Source: Balneola vulgaris DSM 17893 (lineage in GTDB: Bacteria; Bacteroidota; Rhodothermia; Balneolales; Balneolaceae). From it: a DNA stretch of 64,000 nt. Positions 35,673 to 44,183 of the stretch are shown here, one piece after another. The translations under genes were made by a program, and so were the position numbers. Under the pieces are notes generated by a model. That model saw only the letters and a program-made list of their open reading frames with translations. It was not told the DNA's origin and ran no database searches. The DNA lies in NCBI RefSeq assembly GCF_000375465.1, contig NZ_AQXH01000001.1, positions 1,201,212-1,265,211 of the forward strand. The letters run 5' to 3'. Positions within the stretch are counted from its first letter, which is position 1, and each line of letters begins with the position of its first letter.

Positions 35673-36277
35673 TGAGTTCGATTGTTAAGCCCTCATTTTA
35701 CGAAAGAAATGATGTTATACTCATCGCCAAGGAACTGTTAGGTAAAGTTCTCTGCACCTCTTTCAACGGTACAATGACTTCTGGAATTATTGTTGAAACT
35801 GAAGCCTATGATGGGCGGATGGACAAAGCGTGTCATGCTCATATTCATGGAAAAACCGAACGCACTAAAATCATGTATGGCGAAGCTGGGCATGCCTATG
35901 TGTACCTTTGTTATGGCATTCATCACCTATTTAACGTGGTTACCAATAAGAAAGGCCTTGCAGATGCTGTTTTAATTCGAGCTATTGAACCATTAGATGG
36001 AATCCCAACTATTTTAGAACGCCGGAATAAAACAAAACTGGAACGCTCTGTTGGAGGTGGGCCAGGCATTGCTTCGCAAGCACTAGGTATTACAACTAAC
36101 AATTATGGACATCTACTTACTAAAGCCCCTATTTGGATTGAAGATCGTGGTGTATGCTATGAAGAGGATCAAATCATCGAAAGCCCACGTGTTGGGGTCG
36201 ATTATGTTGGTGAAGACGCCAAGCTTCCGTGGCGATTTAGAGTGAAAGGAAATGCATATACCAGCCCTGCAAAGTAA
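35672..36277 (+). CDS. 3-methyladenine DNA glycosylase (AAG/MPG family)
   Basis: Excises alkylated and deaminated purines in base-excision repair. Family motifs: LAKELLGK-type stretch (IAKELLGKVL), VETEAYDGRMDKACHA (about residues 41-56) with the active-site Glu, MYGEAGHAYVYLCYGIHHLFN (about 70-90), and GGGPG followed by LGI. 201 residues is normal. ATG overlaps the stop of the preceding YihY gene by one base (TAATG). No further gene follows in the same unit for 135 bp. Confidence 0.93.
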   Translation: MSSIVKPSFYERNDVILIAKELLGKVLCTSFNGTMTSGIIVETEAYDGRMDKACHAHIHGKTERTKIMYGEAGHAYVYLCYGIHHLFNVVTNKKGLADAVLIRAIEPLDGIPTILERRNKTKLERSVGGGPGIASQALGITTNNYGHLLTKAPIWIEDRGVCYEEDQIIESPRVGVDYVGEDAKLPWRFRVKGNAYTSPAK

Positions 36278-36412
36278 AAACTATAAAAGCTTATCGGTGT
36301 GATAGACAAATACAATATTGAATTTTATTAATTATAGTTTAACATTAAACGAATTATCTTATTTCAAAATTGGTTCATCAGGTAATCATCAACTAAAAAA
36401 ATTTATACAGTC

Positions 36413-36997
36413 ATGAAAAAATCGATCAAACTATTCTCCATTCTATTCTTATCCAGCTTTGCCATTGCTGCTACATACGTAAGCACCATTTGGACCGTAG
36501 ACAAAGCACACAGCTCAATAACATTCGATATACGCCACTTTTTTAGCGATGTAACTGGCTCATTCGATAATTACGAAGCTGACATCAAATTTGATCCACA
36601 GAATTTAGACGAAAGCATGATCGATGTTACGATTATGGTGGCTAGCGTGAATACTAAAAATGAACGCCGTGATGGTCACTTAAGAACAGCCGATTTCTTT
36701 AATGCAGAAAAATACCCACACATTACTTTCAAAAGTGACCGAATTGTATCAAACGGTGACGGTAAATTCACTGCAGAGGGTAAACTAACAATCAAAGATG
36801 TTACTAAAGATTTTGATCTTCCATTCACACTCTTAGGGGTAATGGATAATCCACGCGGTGGTAAAATCGCTGGTATTAGCTCTGAATTCGTAATTTTAAG
36901 AAACGAATTTGGTGTGGGTACAGGCGATTATGTATCTGATAAAGTGATTGGTAATGAAGTAAAGACTAAGCTAAACTTGGAACTTAACGCCAAGTAA
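36413..36997 (+). CDS. YceI-family secreted lipocalin-like protein
   Basis: A periplasmic protein that binds isoprenoid-type lipids in the known members. Signal peptide MKKSIKLFSILFLSSFAIA. The domain starts TWTVDKAHSS-like (IWTVDKAHSSITFDIRH). Other YceI hallmarks are VASVNTKNERRDGHLRTADF, FFNAEKYPHITF and GKLTIKDVTKDF. 194 residues. It is monocistronic with a strong terminator after it. Function in this organism not readable. Confidence 0.93.
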   Translation: MKKSIKLFSILFLSSFAIAATYVSTIWTVDKAHSSITFDIRHFFSDVTGSFDNYEADIKFDPQNLDESMIDVTIMVASVNTKNERRDGHLRTADFFNAEKYPHITFKSDRIVSNGDGKFTAEGKLTIKDVTKDFDLPFTLLGVMDNPRGGKIAGISSEFVILRNEFGVGTGDYVSDKVIGNEVKTKLNLELNAK

Positions 36998-37016
36998 GCA
37001 TTTTCTTAAGAAAGTT

Positions 37017-37050
37017 TAAAAGCATCGTTTCATTGAGGCGATGCTTTTTT
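37017..37050 (+). terminator. Intrinsic terminator after the YceI gene
   Basis: AAAAGCATCG with CGATGCTTTT arms, an 11-base loop and seven T. Confidence 0.85.
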
Positions 37051-37079
37051 TATTTTAGGGGCTAATCAAATTTTATAGC

Positions 37080-37628
37080 ATGAACAAGCGAATACTTACC
37101 ATCTCAGCATTTATCTTATTAGCGGCAGTATCTAGAATGATTCCGCATCCTTACAACTTTGCACCACTTGGAGCAATGTCGTTATTCGGAGCTGCTTACT
37201 TTTCAAATAAGAAATTAGCCTTCGCTCTACCTCTATTAGCATTCTTCGTGAGTGATTTATTGGTTAATAACATTTTATATGCTGACTATTATTCTGGGTT
37301 TGTATTCCTTTCGCCTGGCTTTTATTGGACCTATGGTGCTATCGCAGCGATTGTTGTATTTGGAATCCTAATGCTGAAGAAAATCGACTTTAAGAGAGTT
37401 ATTGCAGGTAGTTTATCGGCTTCACTTTTATTCTTTCTCATTTCCAACTTCGGTGTTTGGGTTACTTCACCTATGTATCCTATGACATTTGAAGGATTAA
37501 TGGCTTGCTATACATTTGCTATCCCATTCTTCCATATGAATGTATTAGGCGATTTATTCTATTGTGGAGTTCTATTTGGTGCTTTCGAATATGCAAAGCA
37601 ACGCGTTCCTGCTCTACAGACAGCTTAA
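37080..37628 (+). CDS. DUF6580-type membrane protein
   Basis: Function unknown. The 182 residues contain about five hydrophobic segments. The N-terminus includes the typical SRMIPHPYNFAPLGAMSLFG (about residues 19-38), then PLLAFFVSDLLVNN, WTYGAIAAIVVF, SLLFFLISNFGVW and a C-terminal PFFHMNVLGDLFYCGVLF. Such conserved loops with His and Asn are seen in membrane proteins sometimes associated with energy coupling factor-like substrate-binding proteins, but no such partner is nearby. An SDR gene begins 6 bp after it, so the two are probably co-transcribed. Confidence 0.75.
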   Translation: MNKRILTISAFILLAAVSRMIPHPYNFAPLGAMSLFGAAYFSNKKLAFALPLLAFFVSDLLVNNILYADYYSGFVFLSPGFYWTYGAIAAIVVFGILMLKKIDFKRVIAGSLSASLLFFLISNFGVWVTSPMYPMTFEGLMACYTFAIPFFHMNVLGDLFYCGVLFGAFEYAKQRVPALQTA

Positions 37629-37634
37629 TAGTTT

Positions 37635-38354
37635 ATGAAAAAAGTCTTAATCACCGGTGCTACTTCCGGAATAGGTCGTGAGCTTGCACTACAATATGCG
37701 GCTCTTGGTCACCGTGTAGCTTTGGTGGGTCGAAGAGAAGAAAAACTTGTAGCTCTTAAAGAAGAAATTGGTGATCTCGCTTACATCCATCCTCTGGATG
37801 TAACGGATTTCAACGAAGCTCAACGTGTGTACCAACATCTTATTGATGAAATGGGAGGCATGGATATCATGATCCTCAATGCGGGTGTTGGGATTGCTAA
37901 AATGCTACCACCGTGGCGTGCCGATAAAAATACTATTGAAGTAAATGTTGTGGCCTTTGCCCATGGTGCACACTTTGCGTTCGATTACTTCACAAAACAA
38001 GGGCATGGCCAAATCGTTGGGATGTCCTCACTTGCGGCTCATTTAGCTATCGGTAGTGCCGCTGCTTACACAGCCTCTAAGCATTTCATATCCAACTATA
38101 TGATTGGCTTTAGACAAAAAGCTAAACATGTGGATGCCGATATTCATATTACTGACATCCGACCTGGATTTGTTAAATCAGAAATGACCGCTAGAGGTCG
38201 TAATATGTTCTGGGTAGCTGAAACAGATAAAGCGGTTCAGCAAATGATTAAAGCTATTCAGAACAAGCGCAAAGTAGTGTATATCACAAAGCGATGGCGA
38301 CTGGTAGCCCTATTAGTTAAATGTGTTCCCCAATTTGTTTGGGATAGAATTTAA
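37635..38354 (+). CDS. Short-chain dehydrogenase/reductase
   Basis: NAD(P)-dependent oxidoreductase with a Rossmann fold. TGATSGIGRELALQYA (about residues 6-21) is the cofactor site, NAGVG the structural motif, SSLAAHLAI the catalytic Ser region and YTASKHF the catalytic Tyr/Lys pair (about 152-158). An Arg pair (GRREEK) after the second strand suggests NADP preference. 239 residues. Substrate unknown. It follows the DUF6580 gene by 6 bp and has no downstream partner on the same strand within 100 bp. Confidence 0.92.
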   Translation: MKKVLITGATSGIGRELALQYAALGHRVALVGRREEKLVALKEEIGDLAYIHPLDVTDFNEAQRVYQHLIDEMGGMDIMILNAGVGIAKMLPPWRADKNTIEVNVVAFAHGAHFAFDYFTKQGHGQIVGMSSLAAHLAIGSAAAYTASKHFISNYMIGFRQKAKHVDADIHITDIRPGFVKSEMTARGRNMFWVAETDKAVQQMIKAIQNKRKVVYITKRWRLVALLVKCVPQFVWDRI

Positions 38355-38454
38355 ACTCCACGCTATTCTTTTACATTCAAAATCAATGTAGCCCCAAATC
38401 TCTGCATTGGTTTTATTACCTTCGCTTCATCCAATAATTATTTAGTTAATATTT

Positions 38455-39615
38455 ATGAAGCACATCCAGTTACTTATTGCATTAAGTTTCGTAATCATGT
38501 TTGCATCAAGCTGCGAAACGGATGAAAATTTTATCCCTGAAAAAGATGGCTCTCCAAGTATTTCATTAGGATATTTGGAAGCACCTGCTGGATTCGAAAT
38601 TTCAGTTTTTGCAGAAAATGTTGAGAATGCCCGTCAAATGGCCATGAGTGATAATGGCATCCTATATGTAGGCTCGAGAAGAAAAGGCAACGTATATGCT
38701 ATTGTTGATACCAACAATGATTTCAGAGCAGATAGCATCCATATTATTGCAAGCGGGCTTCGCCTCCCTAATGGAGTAGCTATGAAAGATGGTGATTTAT
38801 ATGTTGCTGAAGTAAGTAAAATCTGGAAGTTTGAAGATATTGATAGTAATTATGATCAGAATCCTGAACCCATTCTTATAATAGATGAACTTCCAACTGA
38901 AGGTCATCATGGGTGGAAGTATATAGCATTCGGTCCTGATGAAAAATTATATGTACCCATTGGTGCACCATGTAACATTTGTAATCACGAAGAAGACAAC
39001 CCGTTATTTGCCACACTTACTAGAATGAATGCAGATGGTTCAGAACATGAAATAGTAGCTAAAGGAATTCGTAATACCGTTGGATTTACTTGGCATCCAA
39101 CTACGGGTAATATTTGGTTTACAGACAATGGCAGAGACTGGATGGGCGATGATATCCCTCCATGTGAGCTCAATGAGATCACCGCTGAAGGTCAACATTT
39201 TGGCTACCCATACATGCATGGAAACGAGATTTGGGATCCTGAGCATGGCGAAGATGGTAAAACGAAAAACATCGACTTCAAAAAACCTGTTCAAGAATTA
39301 GGTGCCCATGTAGCACCATTGGGCGTTATTTTCTACACAGGTAATATGTTTCCAACTAGCTATAAAAATACTGCATTGATCGCAGAACACGGCAGCTGGA
39401 ACCGAAGCGAAAAAGTTGGATATAGAATCTCACAGGTCAAATTCGACAAGAATGGCTCTCCAAAAAGTTACGAGCCTTTTATCAGTGGTTGGCTTCAAGG
39501 CGATGAGGATATTAAAGGTAGGCCTGTAGCTATATTACAATTAGAAGATGGCTCGCTCTTAATTTCAGACGACGAATCAGGCACCATTTACAGAGTAAGC
39601 TATTCAGCCCAATAG
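38455..39615 (+). CDS. PQQ-type sugar (sorbosone/glucose) dehydrogenase-like lipoprotein
   Basis: A six-bladed beta-propeller of the soluble glucose/sorbosone dehydrogenase superfamily. The N-terminus MKHIQLLIALSFVIMFASSC ends in a lipobox (FASSC), so it is a lipid-anchored envelope protein. The domain starts about residue 43 with APAGFEISVFAENVENARQM. Later features are GLRLPNGVA and the Cys pair in APCNICN, then GIRNTVGFTWHPTTG and GSWNRSEKVG, all typical of this family. 386 residues. Whether it uses PQQ, and on which sugar, is not shown by sequence. The gene appears alone. Confidence 0.85.
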   Translation: MKHIQLLIALSFVIMFASSCETDENFIPEKDGSPSISLGYLEAPAGFEISVFAENVENARQMAMSDNGILYVGSRRKGNVYAIVDTNNDFRADSIHIIASGLRLPNGVAMKDGDLYVAEVSKIWKFEDIDSNYDQNPEPILIIDELPTEGHHGWKYIAFGPDEKLYVPIGAPCNICNHEEDNPLFATLTRMNADGSEHEIVAKGIRNTVGFTWHPTTGNIWFTDNGRDWMGDDIPPCELNEITAEGQHFGYPYMHGNEIWDPEHGEDGKTKNIDFKKPVQELGAHVAPLGVIFYTGNMFPTSYKNTALIAEHGSWNRSEKVGYRISQVKFDKNGSPKSYEPFISGWLQGDEDIKGRPVAILQLEDGSLLISDDESGTIYRVSYSAQ

Positions 39616-39721
39616 CTTTAAGGGAATGGAAATAAAATTACAATTGTATTAAGAATCCGGTCAACAAAAGGGTTTAGAAGTTTTTATCTTTACCCGCGAA
39701 TATTAAAGACTAACACACTTC

Positions 39722-40729
39722 ATGAAAAAAGTAGTATTGATAGCCGGAGACGGCATTGGAACAGAAATCACAGCATCTGTAAAAAAAATTCTTGAAACCG
39801 CTGGCGCACCCATCGAGTGGATAGAGCGCGAAGCAGGACTTGGGGCATATGAGAAATATGACAATCCATTACCTGATGAAACAGTTGCGGCGATTGAAGA
39901 GCATAAAGTAGCATTAAAAGGACCACTTACAACTCCTGTAGGTACGGGCTTTAGATCTATCAATGTGGCTCTGCGTCAAAAGTTCAATTTGTATAGTAAC
40001 ATCCGTCCTGCTATTACACTTCCTAATGTAGATACCACCTTTAAGGAAGTGGATATGGTCATCTTTAGAGAAAACACTCAAGGCCTTTACATCGGTAAAG
40101 AACATTGGGTAGATGGCGACGACAAATCGCACGCTGAAAGTATCGCAGTTGTAACGCGTGAAGCGAGCAGAAAAATTATCACTTCTGCATTCAAGTATGC
40201 ACTACAGAATAACAAGAAAAAGGTAACTCTTGTACACAAGGCTAATATCTTGAAGCTTACTTCTGGTCTTTTCTTAGAAGTAGGGCGCGAAGTAGCAAAA
40301 GAATTCCCTGATGTAGAATTTGAAGATCTAATTGTAGACAACATGGCCATGCAAATGGTAATGCGTCCACAGCAGTTCGATGTTGTAGTTACAACGAACT
40401 TATTTGGCGATATCCTATCTGACCTAGCATCCGGATTAGTAGGTGGCTTAGGGGTTACAGGATCTGCGAACATCGGAGATGATGTAGCTATGTTTGAAGC
40501 TGTTCACGGTTCAGCACCTGATATTGCTGGGCAGAATAAAGCGAATCCAATTGCTTTATTATTCTCATCTCTTCTCATGTTAGAGTACTTAGATGAAAAG
40601 CCTATAGCAGAGAATATCCGTAAAGCGATCTATAAAACTCTTGTAGAAAATAAAGACGCTTGCACCCTAGATATCGGTGGCAAGGGAACTACAGATTCGT
40701 TCACAGAGGCTGTTTGCAGTAACCTATAG
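39722..40729 (+). CDS. Isocitrate/isopropylmalate dehydrogenase family enzyme, probably NAD-dependent isocitrate dehydrogenase
   Basis: Beta-decarboxylating dehydrogenase, with 335 residues. Motifs: IAGDGIGTEIT (about 6-16), LKGPLTTPVGTGFRSINVALR with the substrate-binding Ser/Asn and Arg, FRENTQGLYIGKE, the Mg2+ aspartates in VVTTNLFGDILSDLASGLVGG, and EAVHGSAPDIAGQNKANPIAL. The FRENTQGLYIG form is nearer to isocitrate-type enzymes than to typical LeuB, and no leu genes are adjacent. It is monocistronic with a terminator following. Confidence 0.85.
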   Translation: MKKVVLIAGDGIGTEITASVKKILETAGAPIEWIEREAGLGAYEKYDNPLPDETVAAIEEHKVALKGPLTTPVGTGFRSINVALRQKFNLYSNIRPAITLPNVDTTFKEVDMVIFRENTQGLYIGKEHWVDGDDKSHAESIAVVTREASRKIITSAFKYALQNNKKKVTLVHKANILKLTSGLFLEVGREVAKEFPDVEFEDLIVDNMAMQMVMRPQQFDVVVTTNLFGDILSDLASGLVGGLGVTGSANIGDDVAMFEAVHGSAPDIAGQNKANPIALLFSSLLMLEYLDEKPIAENIRKAIYKTLVENKDACTLDIGGKGTTDSFTEAVCSNL

Positions 40730-40767
40730 TTCTTTCAGTGTAACTGAATAGAATAAGCACACATTAT

Positions 40768-40799
40768 AAAGGGAGGTAGTTTAACTATCTCCCTTTTTT
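40768..40799 (+). terminator. Intrinsic terminator after the dehydrogenase gene
   Basis: AAAGGGAG and CTCCCTTT arms (extended by TAGT/ACTA) with a short loop, then a T run. It may serve the convergent small membrane-protein gene as well. Confidence 0.8.
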
Positions 40800-40805
40800 A
40801 TGCTC

Positions 40806-41135
40806 TTATCCGAATATCCAGAAAAGTCCGTTACTAATTATAGACATCACCAAGCTAAATAATAATGCCCACCCGAAATTCTTGATTTTAAATCCATCAA
40901 TTACGGCATCCACTAGCATGATTAGAGCTGCATTTATTACAAATGCGAATAAACCAAGAGTGAGAATTGTAATAGGCAATGAAATGAGGTGAAGAATTGG
41001 AGCAATGAAAATATTTACGATTGCTAAAAGTGCGGCAACCCAAACAGCGCTCCAAAAGTTTTTAATTTCTACCCCAGATAATAATTTTGAGGTTGCAAAT
41101 ACTGCGATACTATTTAATAACCACGACCAAATCAT
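40806..41135 (-). CDS. Phage-holin-4-like small membrane protein
   Basis: A 109-residue protein with four hydrophobic segments. It matches the widespread chromosomal family of four-helix proteins (WLLNSIAVFATSKLLSGV; FWSAVWVAALLAIVNIFI; LISLPITILTLGLFAFVINA). These are annotated as phage holin family but occur outside prophages with unknown function. There are no phage genes nearby. Convergent with the dehydrogenase and divergent from the GNAT gene. Confidence 0.8.
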   Translation of the reverse strand: MIWSWLLNSIAVFATSKLLSGVEIKNFWSAVWVAALLAIVNIFIAPILHLISLPITILTLGLFAFVINAALIMLVDAVIDGFKIKNFGWALLFSLVMSIISNGLFWIFG

Positions 41136-41200
41136 ATTCTGAAAATTTGATTAAAATTCGTTACCCTCTACGGGCTATTATTAAATATGTTTAGTTGACC

Positions 41201-41653
41201 ATGGAAAAAAAGTTTCTCTCTTTTAATGACCTCTCTGCCCGTGAATTATACGATTGCCTAAAATTACGCCAGGATGTCTTTATCATCGAACAGGATTGCA
41301 TCTATCCAGATATAGATAATCACGACGCTGACGCTATACACTTTTTTCTCTATTTGCGGGATGAATTAGCCGCTTATGCCAGGATATTTCCGCCAACGAA
41401 GAAATATGAAGATGAATCCTCAATTGGGCGGATTGTAGTAGCTAGTAAACATCGTGGAACAGATGTAGGAAAGACGTTAATATCTGAGAGCATCCAATAT
41501 TGCTCAGAACATTATCCACAGGCTAATATTCGAATAGAAGCCCAAGCTAAGTTAGACGAATACTACCAAAAGTATGGCTTTGTGAAAGAAGGTGGAGTGT
41601 ACGTTGTGGATGGCATTGACCATCAACAGATGGTTTGGAAAAAGAAGTACTAA
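41201..41653 (+). CDS. GNAT N-acetyltransferase, ElaA-like
   Basis: Acetyl-CoA-dependent transferase. I choose the ATG at 41201 over the in-frame TTG two codons earlier. The ElaA-type start LSARELYDCLKLRQDVFIIEQ and YPDIDNHDADAIHF are recognisable. The acetyl-CoA loop is GRIVVASKHRGTDVGKTLI (about residues 83-101), and the C-terminus ends in a beta strand (DHQQMVWKKKY). 150 residues. Acceptor substrate unknown. The last 4 bases overlap the stop of the convergent Hpt gene. Confidence 0.88.
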   Translation: MEKKFLSFNDLSARELYDCLKLRQDVFIIEQDCIYPDIDNHDADAIHFFLYLRDELAAYARIFPPTKKYEDESSIGRIVVASKHRGTDVGKTLISESIQYCSEHYPQANIRIEAQAKLDEYYQKYGFVKEGGVYVVDGIDHQQMVWKKKY

Positions 41654-42003
41654 CTTAATTCATTTTTCTTTTCTACAAGGGCATCTTGAACACTTAAGAA
41701 GCCTTTTTCTAACTCATCGATTTTAGCTGAAACTTGATCTAAGTCACGTTTTTCTTTTGCTGATTTCTCGAGTTCTTCGGCTTCGTTGTAGAAGTTATTT
41801 AACCCTACATAAAGAAAAGTAGGTTTTAGCTTATGGGCTTCGAGGCCGACCATTTTCCAATCCTCATTCGCTGTATGCTCACGTAAAAGTGCAAATTGTT
41901 TTGGAGTTTCTTCTAAGAATAAAGAAATCATTTCGTGAATTACTCCTTTGTTCCCTCCAGTAATTTCGTATAAGTAAGAAAGATCGATGTTGTTGCTTTT
42001 CAT
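41650..42003 (-). CDS. Histidine phosphotransfer (Hpt) domain protein
   Basis: Phosphorelay carrier moving phosphate between receiver domains. I place the start at the ATG at 42003, giving MKSNNIDLSYLYEITGG. The frame is open 18 codons further but that part has no family features. The helix bundle carries the active-site His57 in GLEAHKLKPTFLYVGL, and the EETPKQFALLREH helix precedes it. 117 residues, one domain only. It is a stand-alone shuttle. It overlaps the GNAT stop by 4 bp. Kinases and receivers that could use it lie 3-8 kb away in the window. Confidence 0.88.
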   Translation of the reverse strand: MKSNNIDLSYLYEITGGNKGVIHEMISLFLEETPKQFALLREHTANEDWKMVGLEAHKLKPTFLYVGLNNFYNEAEELEKSAKEKRDLDQVSAKIDELEKGFLSVQDALVEKKNELS

Positions 42004-42210
42004 ATAGGTCGTGCACTGTGTACGTAGAAATCCCACTCTTGTAGGATAAGATACCAACAGTTCATAAATAACTTAAATATTAGGCTGTTAAAATAACGAT
42101 GCTGACTAAAAGTAACACTGTTATTTTAAAAATAAGTGCCTTCCACTTTCTCATTTCACTAACTCTATACGATTGAGCTTAGAAAAACGAAAAACTAAAT
42201 CAGAAAAACA

Positions 42211-42238
42211 AGTTATCCACAAAATAATGTGGATAACT
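42211..42238. promoter_or_regulatory. Perfect inverted pair of DnaA-box-like sequences (or glmS terminator)
   Basis: AGTTATCCACA, AAATAA, TGTGGATAACT: an 11-bp perfect inverted repeat with a 6-base spacer. Each arm contains TTATCCACA, the strict DnaA-box consensus. The region lies 18 bp past the glmS stop. On the minus strand the hairpin is followed by TGTTTTTCTG, so it could also be an intrinsic terminator. Confidence 0.6.
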
Positions 42239-42255
42239 GTTACATCCTTTAATAC

Positions 42256-44088
42256 TTACTCTACCGTTACACTTTTTGCGAGGTTTCGAGGCTGATCTAC
42301 ATCACAACCTCTATTCACAGCAATGTTATAAGAGAGTATTTGAAGTGGGATCACCGTTAATAGTGGTGAGAGTTCATCTTCCGTATCAGGAACGGAGAAA
42401 CTAAATTCTGATAAATCTTCTACTTCAGCATTTCCTTCCGTTACAATTGCAATAATTCTGCCTTTTCGAGCGCGAACCTCTTCGATATTACTCACCATTT
42501 TATCATTGGTATGATTCGTACCTGCAATTACTACTACCGGCATCATGTCATCGATTAGAGCAATAGGTCCATGTTTCATCTCAGCAGCAGGATATCCTTC
42601 TGCATGGATGTATGAGATCTCCTTTAGCTTTAAGGCTCCCTCTAGGGCAACGGGGAAACTCACCGAACGACCTAGATATAAGAAATTAGGTGCATACGAA
42701 AATAGATTCGATACCTCACGGAGGTTTTCACTTTTATCTAATACCTGTTGCATCTTTTCAGGAATCAGAGCCAGCTCAGAAATTAATTTCTTTGCCTTTT
42801 CATCACTTATGCTCTTCTTGTATTGAGCAAGCATGATAGCGATTAATGTAAGTACCGTAACTTGAGCTGTAAAAGCTTTTGTTGAGGCCACCCCGATTTC
42901 TGGTCCAGCGTGAATATATACTCCAGCATCGGTTTCTCTTGCTATCGATGAACCCACCACATTTACCACACCTAGAACGAGCGCGCCGTTTTCTTTTGCT
43001 TGTCGAAGGGCCGCTAAAGTATCTGCTGTTTCACCACTTTGTGAGATTACGATCATTACATCGCCTTCGCCAATAAGTGGCTCTTTGTATCTAAGCTCTG
43101 AAGCATATTCTACTTCTACAGGAATTTTAACTAACGACTCAAATAGATATTCACCAACTATTCCTGAATGCCAACTGGTACCACAAGCGGCAATCACAAG
43201 ACGCTTTGCACCTGCTAGTTTTTCCATCACATCCGCAATTCCGCCAAGCGTAACCGTTCCTTTTTCAGGATCTATTCTACCGCGCAAACAATCCGCGATG
43301 GCTTTAGGTTGCTCAAAAATCTCCTTCAACATGAAATAAGGGTATCCCCCCTTCTCAATTTCATCGAGGCTCATAGCCAACTCGTGTACTTCTTTTATTA
43401 AAGAGGTACTGTCGGATGACTCTACATTGTAATTGTCACGTTCGATTACTGCGAGTTCACCATCTTCTAAATACACTACTTGGTCGGTGTATTCTGCCAC
43501 TGCAGAAGCATCTGAAGCAACGAGCATTTCATTTTTACCCACGCCAATCAAAAGCGGAGAGCCTTTTCGTGCAGCAATAATTATATCGGGATGATCTGCA
43601 TGGATGATGGCTAAACCATAGGTTCCTTCAACCTGGGCTAATGCAAGCTGAACGGCTTTCTTGAATTCATTCTCCCCATTTTCTAAAAAGCTTTCAATAA
43701 GTTTTGCGAGAACTTCAGTATCCGTTTCAGAATAAAACTCATACCCTTTGTTTTGAAGTACTTTTTTTAGCGATCCATAGTTCTCAATAATACCATTGTG
43801 AACGAGAGCAATTTTTTGAGACGTACTGGTATGAGGATGAGAGTTCACATCATTAGGTTCACCATGAGTAGCCCAACGTGTATGCCCAATTCCTGCTGTG
43901 GCATTCTCATTTGGGTCTAACATCGCTTCAAGTTTGGCAACTTTACCCTTTCCTTTCTTTACTTGAAGCTCCCCATTTTGATATGCAATTCCAGCTGAGT
44001 CGTACCCTCTATACTCTAATCGTTTTAACCCCTTTATAATTACATCGCTAGCTTTTTTATCTCCAATATATCCGACTATTCCGCACAT
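42256..44088 (-). CDS. glmS: Glutamine-fructose-6-phosphate aminotransferase (isomerizing)
   Basis: Makes glucosamine 6-phosphate, the entry to UDP-GlcNAc and so to peptidoglycan and LPS. Cys2 of MCGIVGYIGD is the glutaminase nucleophile. The GHTRWATHGEPN and YGLAI-type segments complete that domain. The two SIS domains follow, with a CGTSWHSG loop (about 300-307), SQSGETADTLAA, TKAFTAQ and the C-terminal DQPRNLAKSVTVE. 610 residues. No sign of a glmS ribozyme upstream. It is divergent from a GlmU-like gene that acts later in the same pathway. Confidence 0.97.
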   Translation of the reverse strand: MCGIVGYIGDKKASDVIIKGLKRLEYRGYDSAGIAYQNGELQVKKGKGKVAKLEAMLDPNENATAGIGHTRWATHGEPNDVNSHPHTSTSQKIALVHNGIIENYGSLKKVLQNKGYEFYSETDTEVLAKLIESFLENGENEFKKAVQLALAQVEGTYGLAIIHADHPDIIIAARKGSPLLIGVGKNEMLVASDASAVAEYTDQVVYLEDGELAVIERDNYNVESSDSTSLIKEVHELAMSLDEIEKGGYPYFMLKEIFEQPKAIADCLRGRIDPEKGTVTLGGIADVMEKLAGAKRLVIAACGTSWHSGIVGEYLFESLVKIPVEVEYASELRYKEPLIGEGDVMIVISQSGETADTLAALRQAKENGALVLGVVNVVGSSIARETDAGVYIHAGPEIGVASTKAFTAQVTVLTLIAIMLAQYKKSISDEKAKKLISELALIPEKMQQVLDKSENLREVSNLFSYAPNFLYLGRSVSFPVALEGALKLKEISYIHAEGYPAAEMKHGPIALIDDMMPVVVIAGTNHTNDKMVSNIEEVRARKGRIIAIVTEGNAEVEDLSEFSFSVPDTEDELSPLLTVIPLQILSYNIAVNRGCDVDQPRNLAKSVTVE

Positions 44089-44127
44089 TTTATTCTCTTA
44101 ATTGAAATTTTATTTTTCAGCTTAGGC

Positions 44128-44135
44128 CAAATATA
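44128..44135 (-). promoter_or_regulatory. Candidate -10 of the glmS promoter
   Basis: TATATTTG on the minus strand matches the TAnnTTTG box, about 40 bp upstream of glmS. No -33 element at normal spacing is clear. Confidence 0.35.
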
Positions 44136-44183
44136 GATATTCTTTACCTAGTTTTATACTTCAACCTATTATTTCACCCGTTA

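Noticed and set aside
40806-41135. Holin-like gene as a sign of prophage
   Set aside because: No other phage genes in the window. This family is widespread on chromosomes without phage.
42099-42176. 25-codon frame MLTKSNTVILKISAF... on the plus strand
   Set aside because: No ribosome site and AT-rich composition. One arm of the inverted repeat lies inside it and the other just before it. Likely chance.
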